DNA from: Cristatella mucedo
Taxonomy: Eukaryota; Bryozoa; Phylactolaemata; Cristatellidae
DNA length: 64,000 nucleotides
Reading direction: 5' to 3'
NCBI GenBank assembly: GCA_009760855.2
Contig: WPIO01000130.1
Span: 823,501 to 887,500, forward strand
The translations under genes and the position numbers were made by a program. Shown piece by piece: positions 1-11,867 of this stretch (its first letter is position 1; each line of letters opens with the position of its first letter). The notes under the pieces were generated by a model. It did no database searches and was not told the DNA's origin. It worked only from the letters and a program-made list of their open reading frames with translations.

Positions 1-132
1 TTGATCGGACGCGATGGGTGGGTGTGGCCTGACGAGGCAGCAACCGGTTGGGCCGGACATGATTAGGGACGCTGAGAAGCGCAGCTCCCGTCTCCGCAGA
101 GACGCGAGCAGTCCGCGACTCGCTGCTCTCTC

Positions 133-175
133 ATGCTCTCTCTCTCTCTCTCTCTCTCGCTCTCCCTCTCTCGGA
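133..175. repeat. (CT)n microsatellite
   Basis: A short CT dinucleotide run with a few interruptions inside the GC-rich segment. Confidence 0.85.
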
Positions 176-1469
176 CGCGCAGCCTTTTCTGCCTATTTCG
201 GCTAAGCCGATACGCACTCGCGCGTATGCCGTTCAGACGACGGGCGTGGGCGCCTCGGATGTGCAGCCGAGACCGGCGAGGGGACGCTCGCGCGCGCGCC
301 CACCGCCTCCCTTTCTTCAGCCTCCGGCGCCAGTGAACGAGCGCTCCAGGGCCATGCCAGAAAAAGCCTTCGTTCGATTCCTTGCGGACCCGCCGACCGT
401 CTTATCGACCGAACCGCGGGCGACAGCGGCGGTCGCGCGAACGCGACGTTAGCCGCGCGCCCCCGCCTCGTCGTATTCGGCTGCGGCGAAGGCACCGCGA
501 GCGAGCGAGCGAGCGACTGACGGCGCTCGATTGGGAGGCGATCTCCGGTGCCGTTCGCCTGCGGCGAAGCGCGGCGACTGCGGCGGCCGAATACGGTTGG
601 ACTGGACCACGTCGCCAGGCGGCGCGCTGCGGGTCGCAGCTGTGCAGCATGCGCGGCGGCAGCGCGCGGCGCACGCGAGCGTTCCAGCGGCGGTCAACGC
701 GAGGTTCTTAGATTGTAAAAGTGAGCAGCAGCAGCAGCAGCAGTGCTGGGCCGCAGACGAGGCCGCCGCTTCCGCTTCCGAGCGCTTCTTTCTCGCCCTT
801 TCAACCCTGAAATAAGATCGGCTCGATGGACCCCTGGAGCGAGTAATTCGATTAATCCTAGCAACGAACAACGCGGTCGCGCCGCCGCGGTCGCGCCGCA
901 TGCCCGGCGGAACGCCTACAAGGGGGCGATGCTGACATTAGAGGAAGGCGTTTCGCATGTTGATGGACGCGCGCGCGCGGGGGAGGGGCGGGAGGAGCCG
1001 TGCTTTCGTCGTCGGTCAGACTTTGCCTGCGCAGCGGCGGCGACGCTCTTTTTAATCGGCTCGTCCGTGTACGGACGGGGCCGCGCTGCGACGCGGGCGC
1101 ATACAAAAATATCCTCCGTCGATTGGCTTTGACTTTGTCGCCCTCTCCTTCCAGCCGCCTACGGCGCGCCGTTCCCTGCGGAGAATTGGCCGTCGCTCCA
1201 GACTCCTGCTCGCTTTCTGCTGACGGCGAAGCGCGGCTTAACTTACGCCCTTTGGCCGACGGACGCACGCGGGCTCCCGGCAGAAGTCGAGAACGAGTTG
1301 TTTCTCGCTCGGCGGCGGCGGTATCGCGACACTCGCAGCGGCTGCTCACGCCCACGGGAGGGGACGTACTGTCGTTTCGCTCCTCCCAGCTTTCAAGCGC
1401 TCTCGTAGCTTGCCGCGTTTCCCCAAAAAGCGACAAAAGGCGAATGATGGTTCAGCCGCGCGCAGATGA

Positions 1470-1635
1470 TTGGTGAGCCGTAATGGCTCACTAGGTAAGG
1501 CGGTTGCTTTTCACGACCTCGGCCCCGAGGTCGTGGGCTCGAATCCTGCAGTGGGCGATCCTTTATCGCCACTGCAAGCGGCGGTGATAGCCGTAAAGGC
1601 TCTCCAGTCGCTATACAAAAAGAGGCGTTAAATCA
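1470..1635 (+). mobile_element. tRNA-derived SINE, family S1
   Basis: A tRNA-like head has a box A-like stretch (TGGCTCACTAGG) and a box B-like stretch (GGCTCGAATCC). It is followed by a body ending in a GCTATACAAA...TTAAATCAGCTAG tail. The same body and tail recur at 8.3, 15.0, 21.5, 25.6 and 36.4 kb, so this is a dispersed SINE and not a tRNA gene. No intact cloverleaf is evident. Confidence 0.75.
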
Positions 1636-2418
1636 GCTAGCATTTCGCAGTCGCGCAGATCGAAGAGCGGCCGGCCCGGCATGCTCGGCGAGACCGCTGT
1701 GTAAATTAGCAGAGCCCGGCGGCGGCCGCGGCCGGTGTTCGCGGCCAGCTTTGCATCGCGCTCAACACTTTGCGCAGCGCGCGGAGAATGTAATGCGCGA
1801 ATTCGGCTGCCTGGCTCCGCGCGGCGATGCACTCTCGCCGCGCGGAGCCAGTGATCCGCCGACCGAACGAGCGAGCGAGCGGCGGCCCTCGCCGCCTCCC
1901 CCCCCCCGAGCAGACGACGCCATTGCTGAAGCGTCGACGGCTGCGCGCGCTTGCAGCCTCGCTCTGAGTGGGCACCGACTGGCCGTTCCTCCTCCGGTCG
2001 AGTGCTCCGGGCATCGATGCGAATCGGGAGAATCGAGCTGACTTTCTGGCCCGAGGAGCCAGGTTGATCGCCGACGAAATGCCCTAGGACCGCCAGCAGG
2101 ACCCGATGCTTTTGGCGTCGCGTTCCAGGATGCCCGCCCCTCACCTCCACCCAGTAACCGGCAGGCCGAGGGAAAAGCGCACAAATCCAAATACTTGTCC
2201 AACACCTAACGATAGAGCACTTTGTTTTCGGGCGACGCTCGCAGGGATCGCATGCCGGGCGTGTGCGCGCGAAACCAACTGATACGCGCAATTGCAGCGC
2301 CTCGTTGCAGCTTGTGCGTCCAGTATTTCGCTGCTCTGGTGGGCGACGATCGGTCGACGATCTTGTAGATTCTTTCCCGCCAAATATTTGGCTGAAGTGT
2401 GCTTTTGGGCGACGGCGC

Positions 2419-2453
2419 TATATAAGTCCAGCCGGCAGCTCGGCGCAGGCTCA
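2419..2453 (+). promoter_or_regulatory. Possible TATA box and initiator
   Basis: TATATAAG at 2419-2426 is followed 34 bases later by an initiator-like TCATCTT (A at 2453) in otherwise GC-rich DNA, the spacing expected of a metazoan TATA promoter. No coding exon downstream could be identified, so the transcript it might serve is unknown. A chance match is possible. Confidence 0.35.
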
Positions 2454-3549
2454 TCTTACAAGTGTCGAGTTCTCGCTCGCTCGCTCGCCAATCCGTAGAA
2501 TCTCATCTGGCACTGCGACGTCGCTTTACAGTACTCTCTGCCGATCAGTTCATTTCGAGCAGAGGGAGCAGCAGCACCGCGACGCCGCTGCGCGACGCTG
2601 CGACGCCGCGCGCTTGCCCCGCCAGCGCGCGCGGCTCTCGCCCTTACAGCGCCCAGCGTCCCGCACCTGCTCAGCGGAGAGGCGACGGACGGTGCCGCTA
2701 CCTGCATCCGTCGCCACCGTACCGCGGCGCCACCGAGGAAGCAGCAGCGTGCGAAAGCGACGCGTCACACGCTCAAGCTGGGAAAGGATGCAAGTTCTAG
2801 CGGCACCTCGGCGAATTGGACGCGTCGTCGTCAGGCTCTCGACAGTGTCGATCGCCGCGCGCGCGCGCGCAGTCCTGCGCAGCCGCTGCGGAGCGACGAG
2901 CGCAGCGGCGAGGGAAGGACTACTTGCGCGAGTCGCTCCGCCAGCCAACGCCTGCGACTCGCTTCCGCCGGTTCTACCGCCGCTCGATCTTCGTCGACGC
3001 GCCCGCCGCTGCCGCCTTCTAGCCGGCTGTAGCCCAGGAGACCTGCGGCGTCAGTGCTGCCGTCGCGCAGAGCGGCGAATAAGACCGGCAACAGCTAAGC
3101 GTGATGTCCAGAGCGGACGTCAAGAGCGCGGCGCTGCCTGCGCAACGGTCGACGGGGCCGGCGCGAACGTCCGCAAATATTTGCTAGTTCAAAGAGCAAA
3201 CATTCGCTCCGCGATCTCGCCGGCTGGCCACGCAGGCAGTGCCGCCGCCGCCACCGCCGCCGCCGCCGCGCCACGTCCTGCAGCCCTCCGACGCTGCCAA
3301 CTTGACGCGACGCGAAGTCAAGTGAGCGGCTCGAGAAAACGCTGCCGCACCGGCGTTTACCCAGGGATTAATTCCGCTCCTCTAGACACGCCGCCGGAAG
3401 ATTAGCTGCTTCCGCCGACGCCGCCTCCTCGGCGGAGCGCCGCTGACCGTCCGCTGGCGACTATGCGGCTGCCGTTGCCCGCCGCGCAGTTCTACGCCGA
3501 ATGAAGCCGAGGCGAGAACGCGCTTTCTCCGCAGGAGCGTGCGAAGCTC

Positions 3550-3741
<192 letters not shown>

Positions 3742-4349
3742 ATAGACAGTGGCCACCAAACGACTGCCAGATGGCCCAGCCGTTCCGGTCGGCTTGCCAG
3801 CACCGACTGCCAGCGACAGGGCTGCAGTTCACCTAGCGGCGGCGGCGGGACTGCAAGTAGTCTGCCGTCGCCGCCGTCGCCGCCGCCGTCGCCGTCGCCG
3901 TCGCCGTCAGCGCCGCCGCCGCCACGGGATCGTCGAGGAGGAGGAGGCAAAGCGTCAGCGCGCGGTGCGTACAGCGGCGCTCTGGGATACGTGAGCAGCG
4001 CACTTTCGCCTTTGCCATCTGACCGCTGCCAAGACTGCTCCGGCTCCGGCGTGCGAGCAGAACTTACAGCAAAAGCCGCCCCTCGAAGTTGCCAGCTACA
4101 GCGGCGGCACTTCCGAACTAAAAGTGCCTAGAACCGCAAGCGTAGCGCGGGCACGCAGCGGCGCGCAGCGGCGTCGAAGTTCTAGGGCGCTCAGCGGCGC
4201 CAGTCACGGCCGACGTGCGCTGCCGGCAAAGCTGGCAAGAGCCGTCAAAAGCCGCTTTGCTGGCAAAGCCGGCAAAGCCCTACACCAAAAATACAAAATT
4301 GAACTTCCATACCCTAAGCCGCAAACCCAAAAACATGCAACCAACCATG

Positions 4350-4964
4350 TGGCTGTCGAAATTGTATCTGCACACGGTAGTGCAAAATATATTAACTAGT
4401 TTGATACCGCGGTCGACGGCGGAAGCTTTGGTAAGCGATATGATGTATACTTCTTTACGACGAACTCTAGTAACTAGCACACGGCACAATATCTGCTCGT
4501 AATAAGACGCACGTGAGAGCAGAGCGTTTTCTTTGCTTAGCGAGTGTACAAGTGCTTTGGATTTTCCCCTGCTGCACCAAGAAATGAAAAAAAGATTGCT
4601 AATTACGAAAGAAGAAATTTCCTCATAAGACTCATAGGACATCACATCTATAGCGTCGCAAGTTTTAAAAAAATATTGTTTGCTCATTTTGACAGTTTCT
4701 ATCAAGTGCATTATTATTATTATTGTAGTCATGATTATTGTAGCAATAATGAAATTATACGTCCGATGTGCGGCTGAGCGCTCCACTCGTTCTTGGGCGC
4801 TCAGCCGCTCGACGGTGATGCCGCCAGGAGTGGCGGCATCGCTAGTTTGCTCACCGCTCGGAGCCGACGCACGCGTATGCGCCTGCCCACGCTACATGGC
4901 ACGGCGCGCGTCCGTCGCCGGCTCGCATGCGACCTTGGGCCACCAGGCGAGAGAGCGAGCGGAT
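4350..4964. other. Intergenic DNA with a LINE-A tail remnant
   Basis: Base composition drops here from GC-rich to balanced. At 4700-4725 the sequence ATCAAGTGCATTATTATT is a detached LINE-A 3' tail. I see no gene in the rest. Confidence 0.5.
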
Positions 4965-6033
4965 GTAGCTTTGCTTTGATCCCTCCCCGCCTTCGAGCAC
5001 CTCGAATTCTCTCAACTCACTTGCTGCATGTATTGATGACATCCGCACATGGATGGCAGCAAGTTCTCTTAAACTAAATGATTTTAAAACTAACTTCCTA
5101 GTTATGGGCAAGCCCACAGGGATTCAGAAATTAGAAAAGCTGACGCTCAAAATTGGCTCTGCCAGCATATCTCCTGTTGAATCAGCTCGAAATCTAGGTG
5201 TCATGTTCCAAAGTGACCTCTCGTTAGACGATCACATCAGCTCCACAATCAAGTCTGCCTACTTTCAGCTGCATAACATTACTAAAATTCGGGCTTGTTT
5301 AGATAAGGATACCAGTTCTAAGTTAGTCCATGCATTCGTGACATCCCGTCTTGACTTCTGTAACTCACTGCTTGCTGGCCTACCGGCATATGCAATCAGG
5401 CGATTACAGCTGGTGCAAAACTCAGCAGCTAGGCTTGTCTGTCGTGAGCGTCGCAGTTGCCACATCACACCACTTCTCGCCGACCTGCACTGGCTACCAG
5501 TCAAGCAACGGATTGACTTCAAGGTTTTTTCGCTCACTTTTAGGTCCTTTTATTCTTTGGCTCCAGCCTATCTCTCAGATCTACTCTCCCACCAGGCCAA
5601 GCATCGTACCACCCACTTTTCGGAATCCAACTGTTTACCAGCACCTCATACAAACCTCAAATCCTTTGGAGACCGTGCACTTAGTTCGTATGTTCCCAAA
5701 GCCTGGAACTCACTCCCGACTTGCGTCAGAACATCCCCTGACTTGACCACTTTTAAAAAGCACTTAAAAACACCTATTTAGAACAGCATTTAGTGGGTCC
5801 CTGTGATTCGTCCTTGATATGCTTATGCGTGCTGACACTGTGCATGCTGCCACTAACCACACTTGCATGCTGACCTTGTGCACGTCACCCCTAACCATGT
5901 TAATAATGTTGTTTATCAAGCACGATATTACTCAGCATTCAATCGCGTTTCTCTTTGCAGCAAATGTAAAGCGCCTAGAAAGAGATCGAGTTCTCTGAGG
6001 GCGCTTTATCAAGTGCATTATTATTATTATTGA
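4965..6033 (+). mobile_element. LINE-A (L2/CR1-like) 5'-truncated copy
   Basis: This 3' part of a non-LTR retrotransposon is closely similar to the minus-strand copy at 15.7-17.4 kb. An open frame from about 4972 to 5781 encodes the region after the reverse transcriptase catalytic core: the conserved block around IRTWMAASSLKLND, then the thumb/C-terminal region ending near KAWNSLPTCVR. The FADD-type catalytic motif is absent because of the 5' truncation. The 3' end has the GCGCC...GGGCGC stem-loop and an (ATT)n tail at about 6010-6033. It is a dead copy. Confidence 0.85.
4972..5781 (+). pseudogene. LINE-A reverse transcriptase C-terminal fragment
   Basis: An uninterrupted frame of about 270 codons without its own start, truncated at the 5' end. 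It matches residues downstream of the RT active site in the 15.9-17.4 kb copy almost throughout. It lacks the endonuclease and the polymerase catalytic aspartates, so it cannot retrotranspose. The intact frame suggests a fairly recent insertion. Confidence 0.8.
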
Positions 6034-6504
6034 TGTGACCTTCGGCCATTCGGCCTACAGGCCATCGGGCGGCGTGGGCCGAGCTCGTGCCGAGCGGCCT
6101 AGCCGCCGCTCCCACCCACGGAAGCGGTCGCCAGCTCGCGCTAATTGCGCCGGTTGGTCGGACGCTGGGCGATCGCCGCGAGCCGGCCATAGCGACGGGG
6201 GGGGGGGGGTATGCACCTTCGCAGTGCACCCCGTCGCACCGCCACCATTTCCGAGCCCGCGACCGCTTCTTCTTCCGAGCGTCGGCGCCGGCTCGACACT
6301 CGCGATATTTGGACGCCGCTTCGTTCGCTTGCTCGCTTCGCGGTTTAAACTGGCCGCTGTGGCCTCGGGCCGCCGCTGCCTCCGCTGGCGCTCCTCCGCT
6401 GCCTCCGCTGGCGCTCCTCGCAGGAGGCAGCACCGCCTCACGCGCGCGCGCTCTGCCGCCGCCGTCCGGCACTGACAACATTCGCACGCCCGCTTAGACT
6501 GGGA

Positions 6505-7215
6505 GACTACGTCCAAGTTGGTCCGTGCATTCGTGACATCCCGTCTCGACTTCTGCGGCTCGCTGTTGCTCCGGCCTGCGCCATCGTGCGCTCAAAGTCG
6601 GGGCACAACTCGGCAGCTAGACTCACCTGTCGTCATCGTCACAGTTGCCACATCACACTACTTCGCGTCGACCTTTGCTGGCTCCCAATCAAGCAACGCG
6701 TCGATTTCAAGGTTCTGTCACTCACTTTCATTCTCTTGCTCCAGCTATCAAAGCTAGTCCTCAATCATCAGGCTAAGCATCGTCCTACCTAACCTCTCTC
6801 CTGAGTCAAGTCGTCCAGCTGTGCAGCAGCGAACCAACCTCATATCCTTTGGAGACCGTGTCGTTACTGTATGCTTCCAAAGTCTAGAAATCACCTACGA
6901 CTGACGTCGCGACATCCCCATGACTTGGTGACCTTTAAAAAGAAGCTATACACGCACCAGTTCCTCAAAGCATTTGTCAAATCCTTGCGATCCTTTGTGT
7001 TCCAATTCGCTCTGACACGGTGCCTTGTAGCACTAATAATATTACCCATGTTGACGCTCTGCATCTTACCACTAGCCATATTATATTAATAGATTTTGAC
7101 GCCGCGTGTTTCCACTAGCCATACGGCCATGCTTCTTTTACCGCATCGCAAAGCATCTAGAAAGAGATTAAGGTCTCTCATTTCCCAATACGAGTGTATT
7201 ATTATTATTATCTTT
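6505..7215 (+). mobile_element. Degraded LINE-A 3' fragment
   Basis: Pieces of the LINE-A C-terminal frame are recognisable in shifting frames (the counterpart of VRAFVTSRLDFC near 6520 and of HWLPIKQRVDF near 6680). It ends in the stem region AAAGAGATTAAGG and an ATTATTATT tail at about 7198-7210. It is much more diverged than its upstream neighbour, so older. The GC-rich stretch 6034-6500 between the two copies holds no convincing gene. Confidence 0.7.
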
Positions 7216-7548
7216 TTCAGAGAGGTAGTTTACGACTTAAAACTGCACCTGAAATGGAATGATTCTAATTGAATTTGGAATATTTTGCCAAAATGCTTGA
7301 CTTGTGGAGGTCAAGGGCTAACAGTGCAGTAGCTTGCTCATTTACATGACCTAGCAATGACGCTGATATAACATTATATCAAGTGGAATCCAAATGGAAT
7401 GCATTGAATTGCTGGAATTGTATTTGGCAAGACTTCTTGATCTTGATAAGACGGTTATATCTGTCAGGATCTGGCTCTGACAGACAGCTAGTCGATGAAG
7501 GCAATCTGACATGTGACAGACGTCTTCTAGAAGAAGTCGCTGCTTGGC

Positions 7549-7549
<1 letters not shown>

Positions 7550-7632
<83 letters not shown>
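7550..7632. repeat. (CT)n microsatellite
   Basis: Near-perfect CT dinucleotide run of about 80 bases. Confidence 0.95.
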
Positions 7633-7807
7633 AGGTTAGTTTTATTCTTCTAGAATGATGATACGGTGATTTTAACCAAAACCTTCAGCCCACAGTGAAA
7701 ATTTAAACACCAATGATATGATGACTTCTTGCATAGGTAGCAAGAGTTTTAGCAATTAAAATTTGAGTATTTTAACAAAGCAATCCCGAGGAAATTTGTG
7801 CAGCGTC

Positions 7808-8090
7808 ACGCAACGACATCTACTCTCCAACTGCCGACTATGGCACATCTTTTTCAGCGGTCCTGAACTGCTACTTCTATGCTACTCACTACCTCAACTG
7901 CTCTGCTAACTCTGCTATGCTTCCCACTTTCTCTTTGTTGCGTGAGACGAAGTCTGTTGGCTACCGAATGCGTACCGAAAGCCGCTTAGGCTGTGAGTGC
8001 GCTATACAAAACTCTCCTGCGTAACACCCACATGGTCTTTATGACTTTGTGGAGTTACTGACGGAGATACATTACATTACATTACATACA
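7808..8090 (+). mobile_element. LINE-B 3'-end fragment
   Basis: The 3' end of a second L2/CR1-like family. It has a remnant coding stretch, then GCTATACAAAACTCTCCTGC, then GGAGTTACTGACGGAG, and a tail of ACATT units. The same end recurs at 18.57-18.83, 27.0-27.25 and, on the minus strand, 33.1-34.2 kb. Confidence 0.7.
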
Positions 8091-8249
8091 GCGTTCGATG
8101 CCTAAAATGACCTGCCGGCGTCGGAAATAGGCTTCGTGCGAACAAGATATGGAGCGACCTGGGGTATTTATTTTCGCCCAATGTACTTTTACCCAATGTA
8201 TTTTTGCCTGAGACCTTCAACCACTTGAGCGGTGAAATAACTCATGGAA

Positions 8250-8430
8250 TATAAAAAGGCTAGCTGATAAAATAGCTTCATTTATGTGGTGGTCAACTAG
8301 CCTCGACGGCTTTAACTGCCGCATGCAGTGGGCAACAAAGGATTGTCCTGCTGCAGGGCTCGAGCCCACGACCTTGATCGTCAAGTGCGAGCGTCCTATT
8401 CTTGAGCTAAGAGCCAGAGGCAAACTACTA
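8250..8430 (-). mobile_element. tRNA-derived SINE, family S1 (diverged)
   Basis: In reverse orientation it carries the S1 tail (GCTGATAAAATAGC as written on the plus strand) and the box B region (GGGCTCGAGCCC). It is diverged from the 1.5-kb copy, and the box A part is poorly preserved. Confidence 0.6.
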
Positions 8431-9559
8431 GCGGCTCATCTGCCGCTATGTTAATGCAGTTATTAGGTCAGATGATCTGTACTTTTGTGCACCAGCTTGT
8501 GCCAAAGCTTAGTAACAGCTTTGGCAAAAAGCATCTGACAAGCTGAGCGTCGAGCATCTGACCGCCGAGGGAAATCCCAGCGTGCTTTCTTCACGAAGGT
8601 AACGTCAATGCTGCAGCTGTCGATCGACATTTTTGCTTTTGTAGCCTCATTTAAAGCATCCACGATATATACAGTAGATACTGATTAAAATTGAAAGATT
8701 GACGTAGGAGCACAGTCGAGATGCTAAACGTTTTAGTTGTGGTTGACGTTTAGATGCACGATCTCTCGATGGCATCGTTTTGCAGAAGCACTACAGTCAA
8801 ATGACGTCATTGCTTCCGCAATATGAGTGAAGCCACTGACGTCAAATGGACATATACGAGAAGAAACCCGTGCGAGGTAGTTGCTTTTGAAATGGGTCGG
8901 TAGTTACGGGTCCTTGCATAACGTTGCCGGTTGCTGACGAATGGAAAAGACCCTTGCAGGCCTGCAGTCTTGAGATGGCTTAGCTTAGCCGAGTGACTGG
9001 TACTTCCAGCGTCGCCTCGTTTTCGATGCCAATAACATCGAGATCCGCTTTAGCACAAATGTTCCGCCTGAACGGCTTGAACACCGCAAGCGCGCTTCCC
9101 AACAGCTATTCATAAGTGGCTTACTGCTAAGCTGACTCCACGCTAGTAAATCTGATTACCAAGGCAAAATCTTACGATTTGAGTAGATTATCGAAGCTAG
9201 ATAATTCATGTGGAATTTAAAGAACACCTTGTCAAATTCCGTGGTGCAATTGCGTCAGAGGCCATGCAGCTCCGAGCCAGATAAGAGAGGCTCAAGTCTC
9301 GAGGGCGGTTCGGGGCTGGCGGCGGCAAAGAGTAGCCCCCTCCCCTAATGCATTCCTGCGCCCGTACTCAGCTTTCAATGTCCGTGAAAGATAAACACAT
9401 AGGCGCATAGACACTCAGTCGCTCTCCTTAAGTCGGCAGTGGCAGCAGAGTTCGGTGGAGGCGCTTAGTAGCTAGGCGACCGAGGGTTGCCTGAAGCAGA
9501 TGAAGCCCATGAAGGCAGGCAGCCCACAATGAACTTCAGATCAGCAGCGTCACTCGCTC
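8431..9559. other. Intergenic, nothing recognised
   Basis: I see no supported gene, RNA or repeat here. A minus-strand open frame of 66 codons at 8463-8663 has no recognisable domain. Confidence 0.4.
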
Positions 9560-9868
9560 TTCTTCCGGAATTCCGAGTAATCCCAGACGTGCTCCGTGAT
9601 ATGGCTCGTGCTACTCAACTTGCTGGGTCTCTAGTCACTTTTCTTCTCAGTCTGCTGTCGTACTGAGCTGCCACTTCCAGCACAGTTGCTATTCGGCTCC
9701 TCGACTGCCTCCTGGCTCAGCTATACTTCACACGTTCTCTTTGCTGCTTGAGATTAAGTCTGTTGGCTACCGAATGTGCACCGAAAGCGGATCGTGCATT
9801 GAAAAGAGCTCTCTCTAGGATACCATCCACTTAGTCCTAGTGGCATTGTCGAGTCATGGGCAGAGATA
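9560..9868 (+). mobile_element. Diverged LINE-B 3' fragment
   Basis: It contains degraded equivalents of the LINE-B terminal blocks (CTGTTGGCTACCGAATG at about 9760). The terminal ACATT repeats are not preserved. Confidence 0.5.
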
Positions 9869-9869
9869 A

Positions 9870-11565
9870 TTCGATATTATCGTGATATACCGACTTCCTT
9901 CTGGCTGTCAACACTTGTTTATAGAAGAGTTTTTGGAGTTCCTCACTAAAATATTTGTGTGTGACAGGCTGTTACTGATTGCAGGAGACTTCCACATTCA
10001 CCTTGACAACGCTAGCAGCAGCCAGGTCCGCTCATTTCTTGATTGTCTGGAGAACTTTGGTTTGGTCCAACGCATGAATCGTGCCACTCATCTCGGTGGC
10101 CATATCCTGGATCCCGTTATCACTAAGGATGTCTGCCCCACTGACCTTGTGGTGTACCCGCTGACCCTCTTGGATCATTGTTCGGTCTCGTTTACTGTTC
10201 CTGTTCCGTTGTACGTACAGGGCAACGCCGAGTTTTTCCAGCGACTTAACTTATAAAGCATTTTCCAAGATACATTTTTTTAATCTGTATGTGAAGCGGG
10301 TCTCCTTGATCTGCACCCAGACTCGACCGACAGCCTCAATAACTTCACCGATAGCGAGTGAACGAAGCACTCAGGAGATGCTCTGTACTCAGGAGATGCT
10401 CTGTACTCGGACAGAATTTACAGGAGATGCTCTTGACGAGCATCTCCTGTAAATTCTGTCCGAGTACAGAGTCGTGGAGGTTCCTTTCAATTTACGAAAG
10501 AACTTCAAAAGATGCGCCGTGCTAAGCGCTGGCTTGAATTCGGATTAGGAAGTCTGGGTCTGATTAAGACCTGGTCAACCTCAAAGACTTCCTCTGAATC
10601 TACACCGGGAAGCTTAGAAAAGCCTGAGCTTCTTTCTTCACTCGAAAACTGAAGTCCTGCAAGTCAGACCCAAAACAGATTTATAAGACGGTAAACAGTT
10701 TTCTGGTCAATTCTGAGAGGTCTCACTCCCCAGATATCAATGGCTCAGACGAACATTGTTCAGCCTTCTTCCCTGAAAGAATTGTGTACATTCATGCTTC
10801 AACAAATCATCCTCCGACTAAACCAATTACTGAATCGCAACCTGTGACCTTCCTTAAAATATTTTCTGAGATTTCTCGTGCGATGTGGCTACCTTGATAA
10901 GGTATAGTAAAAAGAGCTCGTCTCATGAAGACCCTATAACATAATCACTGTGATCTTTACTGGCAGACAAACTTAGGCCAGTCTTAACCGAGATCGCTAA
11001 TGCTTCTCTGGAAAAATGGGTTGTATCCAAGTCCTTTAAATCGGCTATCGTTAGACTGACACTTAAAAAACCAGTGTTAGATACAGAGGTCTTTGCGAAG
11101 TATCTCTCAGTTTCCCTTCTTCCTTTTCTGTCAGAGATTGTTACAGAATTGTCGCTAAGCAACTGGTAGCACGCATGGACACGAATAAAAGGATTTCACA
11201 CAAATTTCAATCAAGGTTCAAGCGGCAGCACTCCAATGAAACTGCTCCCCCTTCGCGAAACCAGTGAGGATCCTATGCAGGAACGACGACGGGAATGCCA
11301 CTGCCCTAGCGCTGCTACATCTATCAGCTGCCTTCGACGCCGTTGATTACAATAGCCCTACTTGAACGATTGAGAACAATTATCTGTCTGGCGGGCGAGG
11401 CGCTGGCGTGGTTTAAATCGTACTTGTCCGATCGTGTTCAATGCGTGCCGTGTGGGGGTCAAGTCTCATCCACCAGACCGGTTACCTACGGAATCCTTTG
11501 AAGGTCAAGGTCCTCGGTTGCACGATTGCCTCTTTATAGAGTGCATTACTATTATTATTCTCGTA
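9870..11565 (+). mobile_element. Degraded LINE with endonuclease and RT remnants
   Basis: The frame 9882-10256 encodes part of an apurinic-type endonuclease as in L2/CR1 elements (LLIAGDFHIHLD, then LDHCSVSF near the end, with the conserved His). Downstream, RT pieces are visible in broken frames (the counterpart of LSAAFDAVD near 11320-11345). It ends near 11535-11560 in GAGTGCATTACTATTATT, a LINE-A style tail. Stops and shifts throughout make it inactive. Confidence 0.7.
10369..10471. repeat. 18-bp direct repeats beside a 34-bp perfect palindrome
   Basis: Two tandem copies of ACTCAGGAGATGCTCTGT (10369-10386, 10387-10404) abut a perfect inverted repeat. Its left arm is 10399-10432, right arm 10438-10471, with loop TTGAC. 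It lies inside the degraded LINE and would form a very stable hairpin. Confidence 0.9.
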
Positions 11566-11805
11566 AGTTCATACAAAAGTTGAAGCTTCATGAAGCTTAA
11601 AAATAAGGGTGACGTCTGTCATTTTTAAGTGACCGCTACCAAAGTTAAGGTTTTTCCACTCTAGAGAAATTCCTAGATGCACATGAGAATGTGTGTCTGC
11701 AGCAATATGTACTTTGATGAGCAGTTGGGCGATGCAATAATCTAATCCAGCGTTGCTATGTCTTTCCCTCTCTCATTCTCGTTCACTCTCCCGTCCACTT
11801 GCTCT

Positions 11806-11867
<62 letters not shown>

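Noticed and set aside
1470-1560. Possible tRNA genes (box A and box B-like sequences here and at 8.3, 13.4, 15.0, 21.6, 25.6, 26.3 and 36.5 kb)
   Set aside because: Each is joined to a shared non-tRNA body and tail, and the heads do not form clean cloverleaves; they are SINE heads.
14-3405. Many long open frames in the GC-rich first 4 kb, up to 380 codons
   Set aside because: Overlapping frames on both strands with Arg/Ala/Ser-rich products, explained by few stop codons in CpG-rich DNA; no domains or consistent splice structure.
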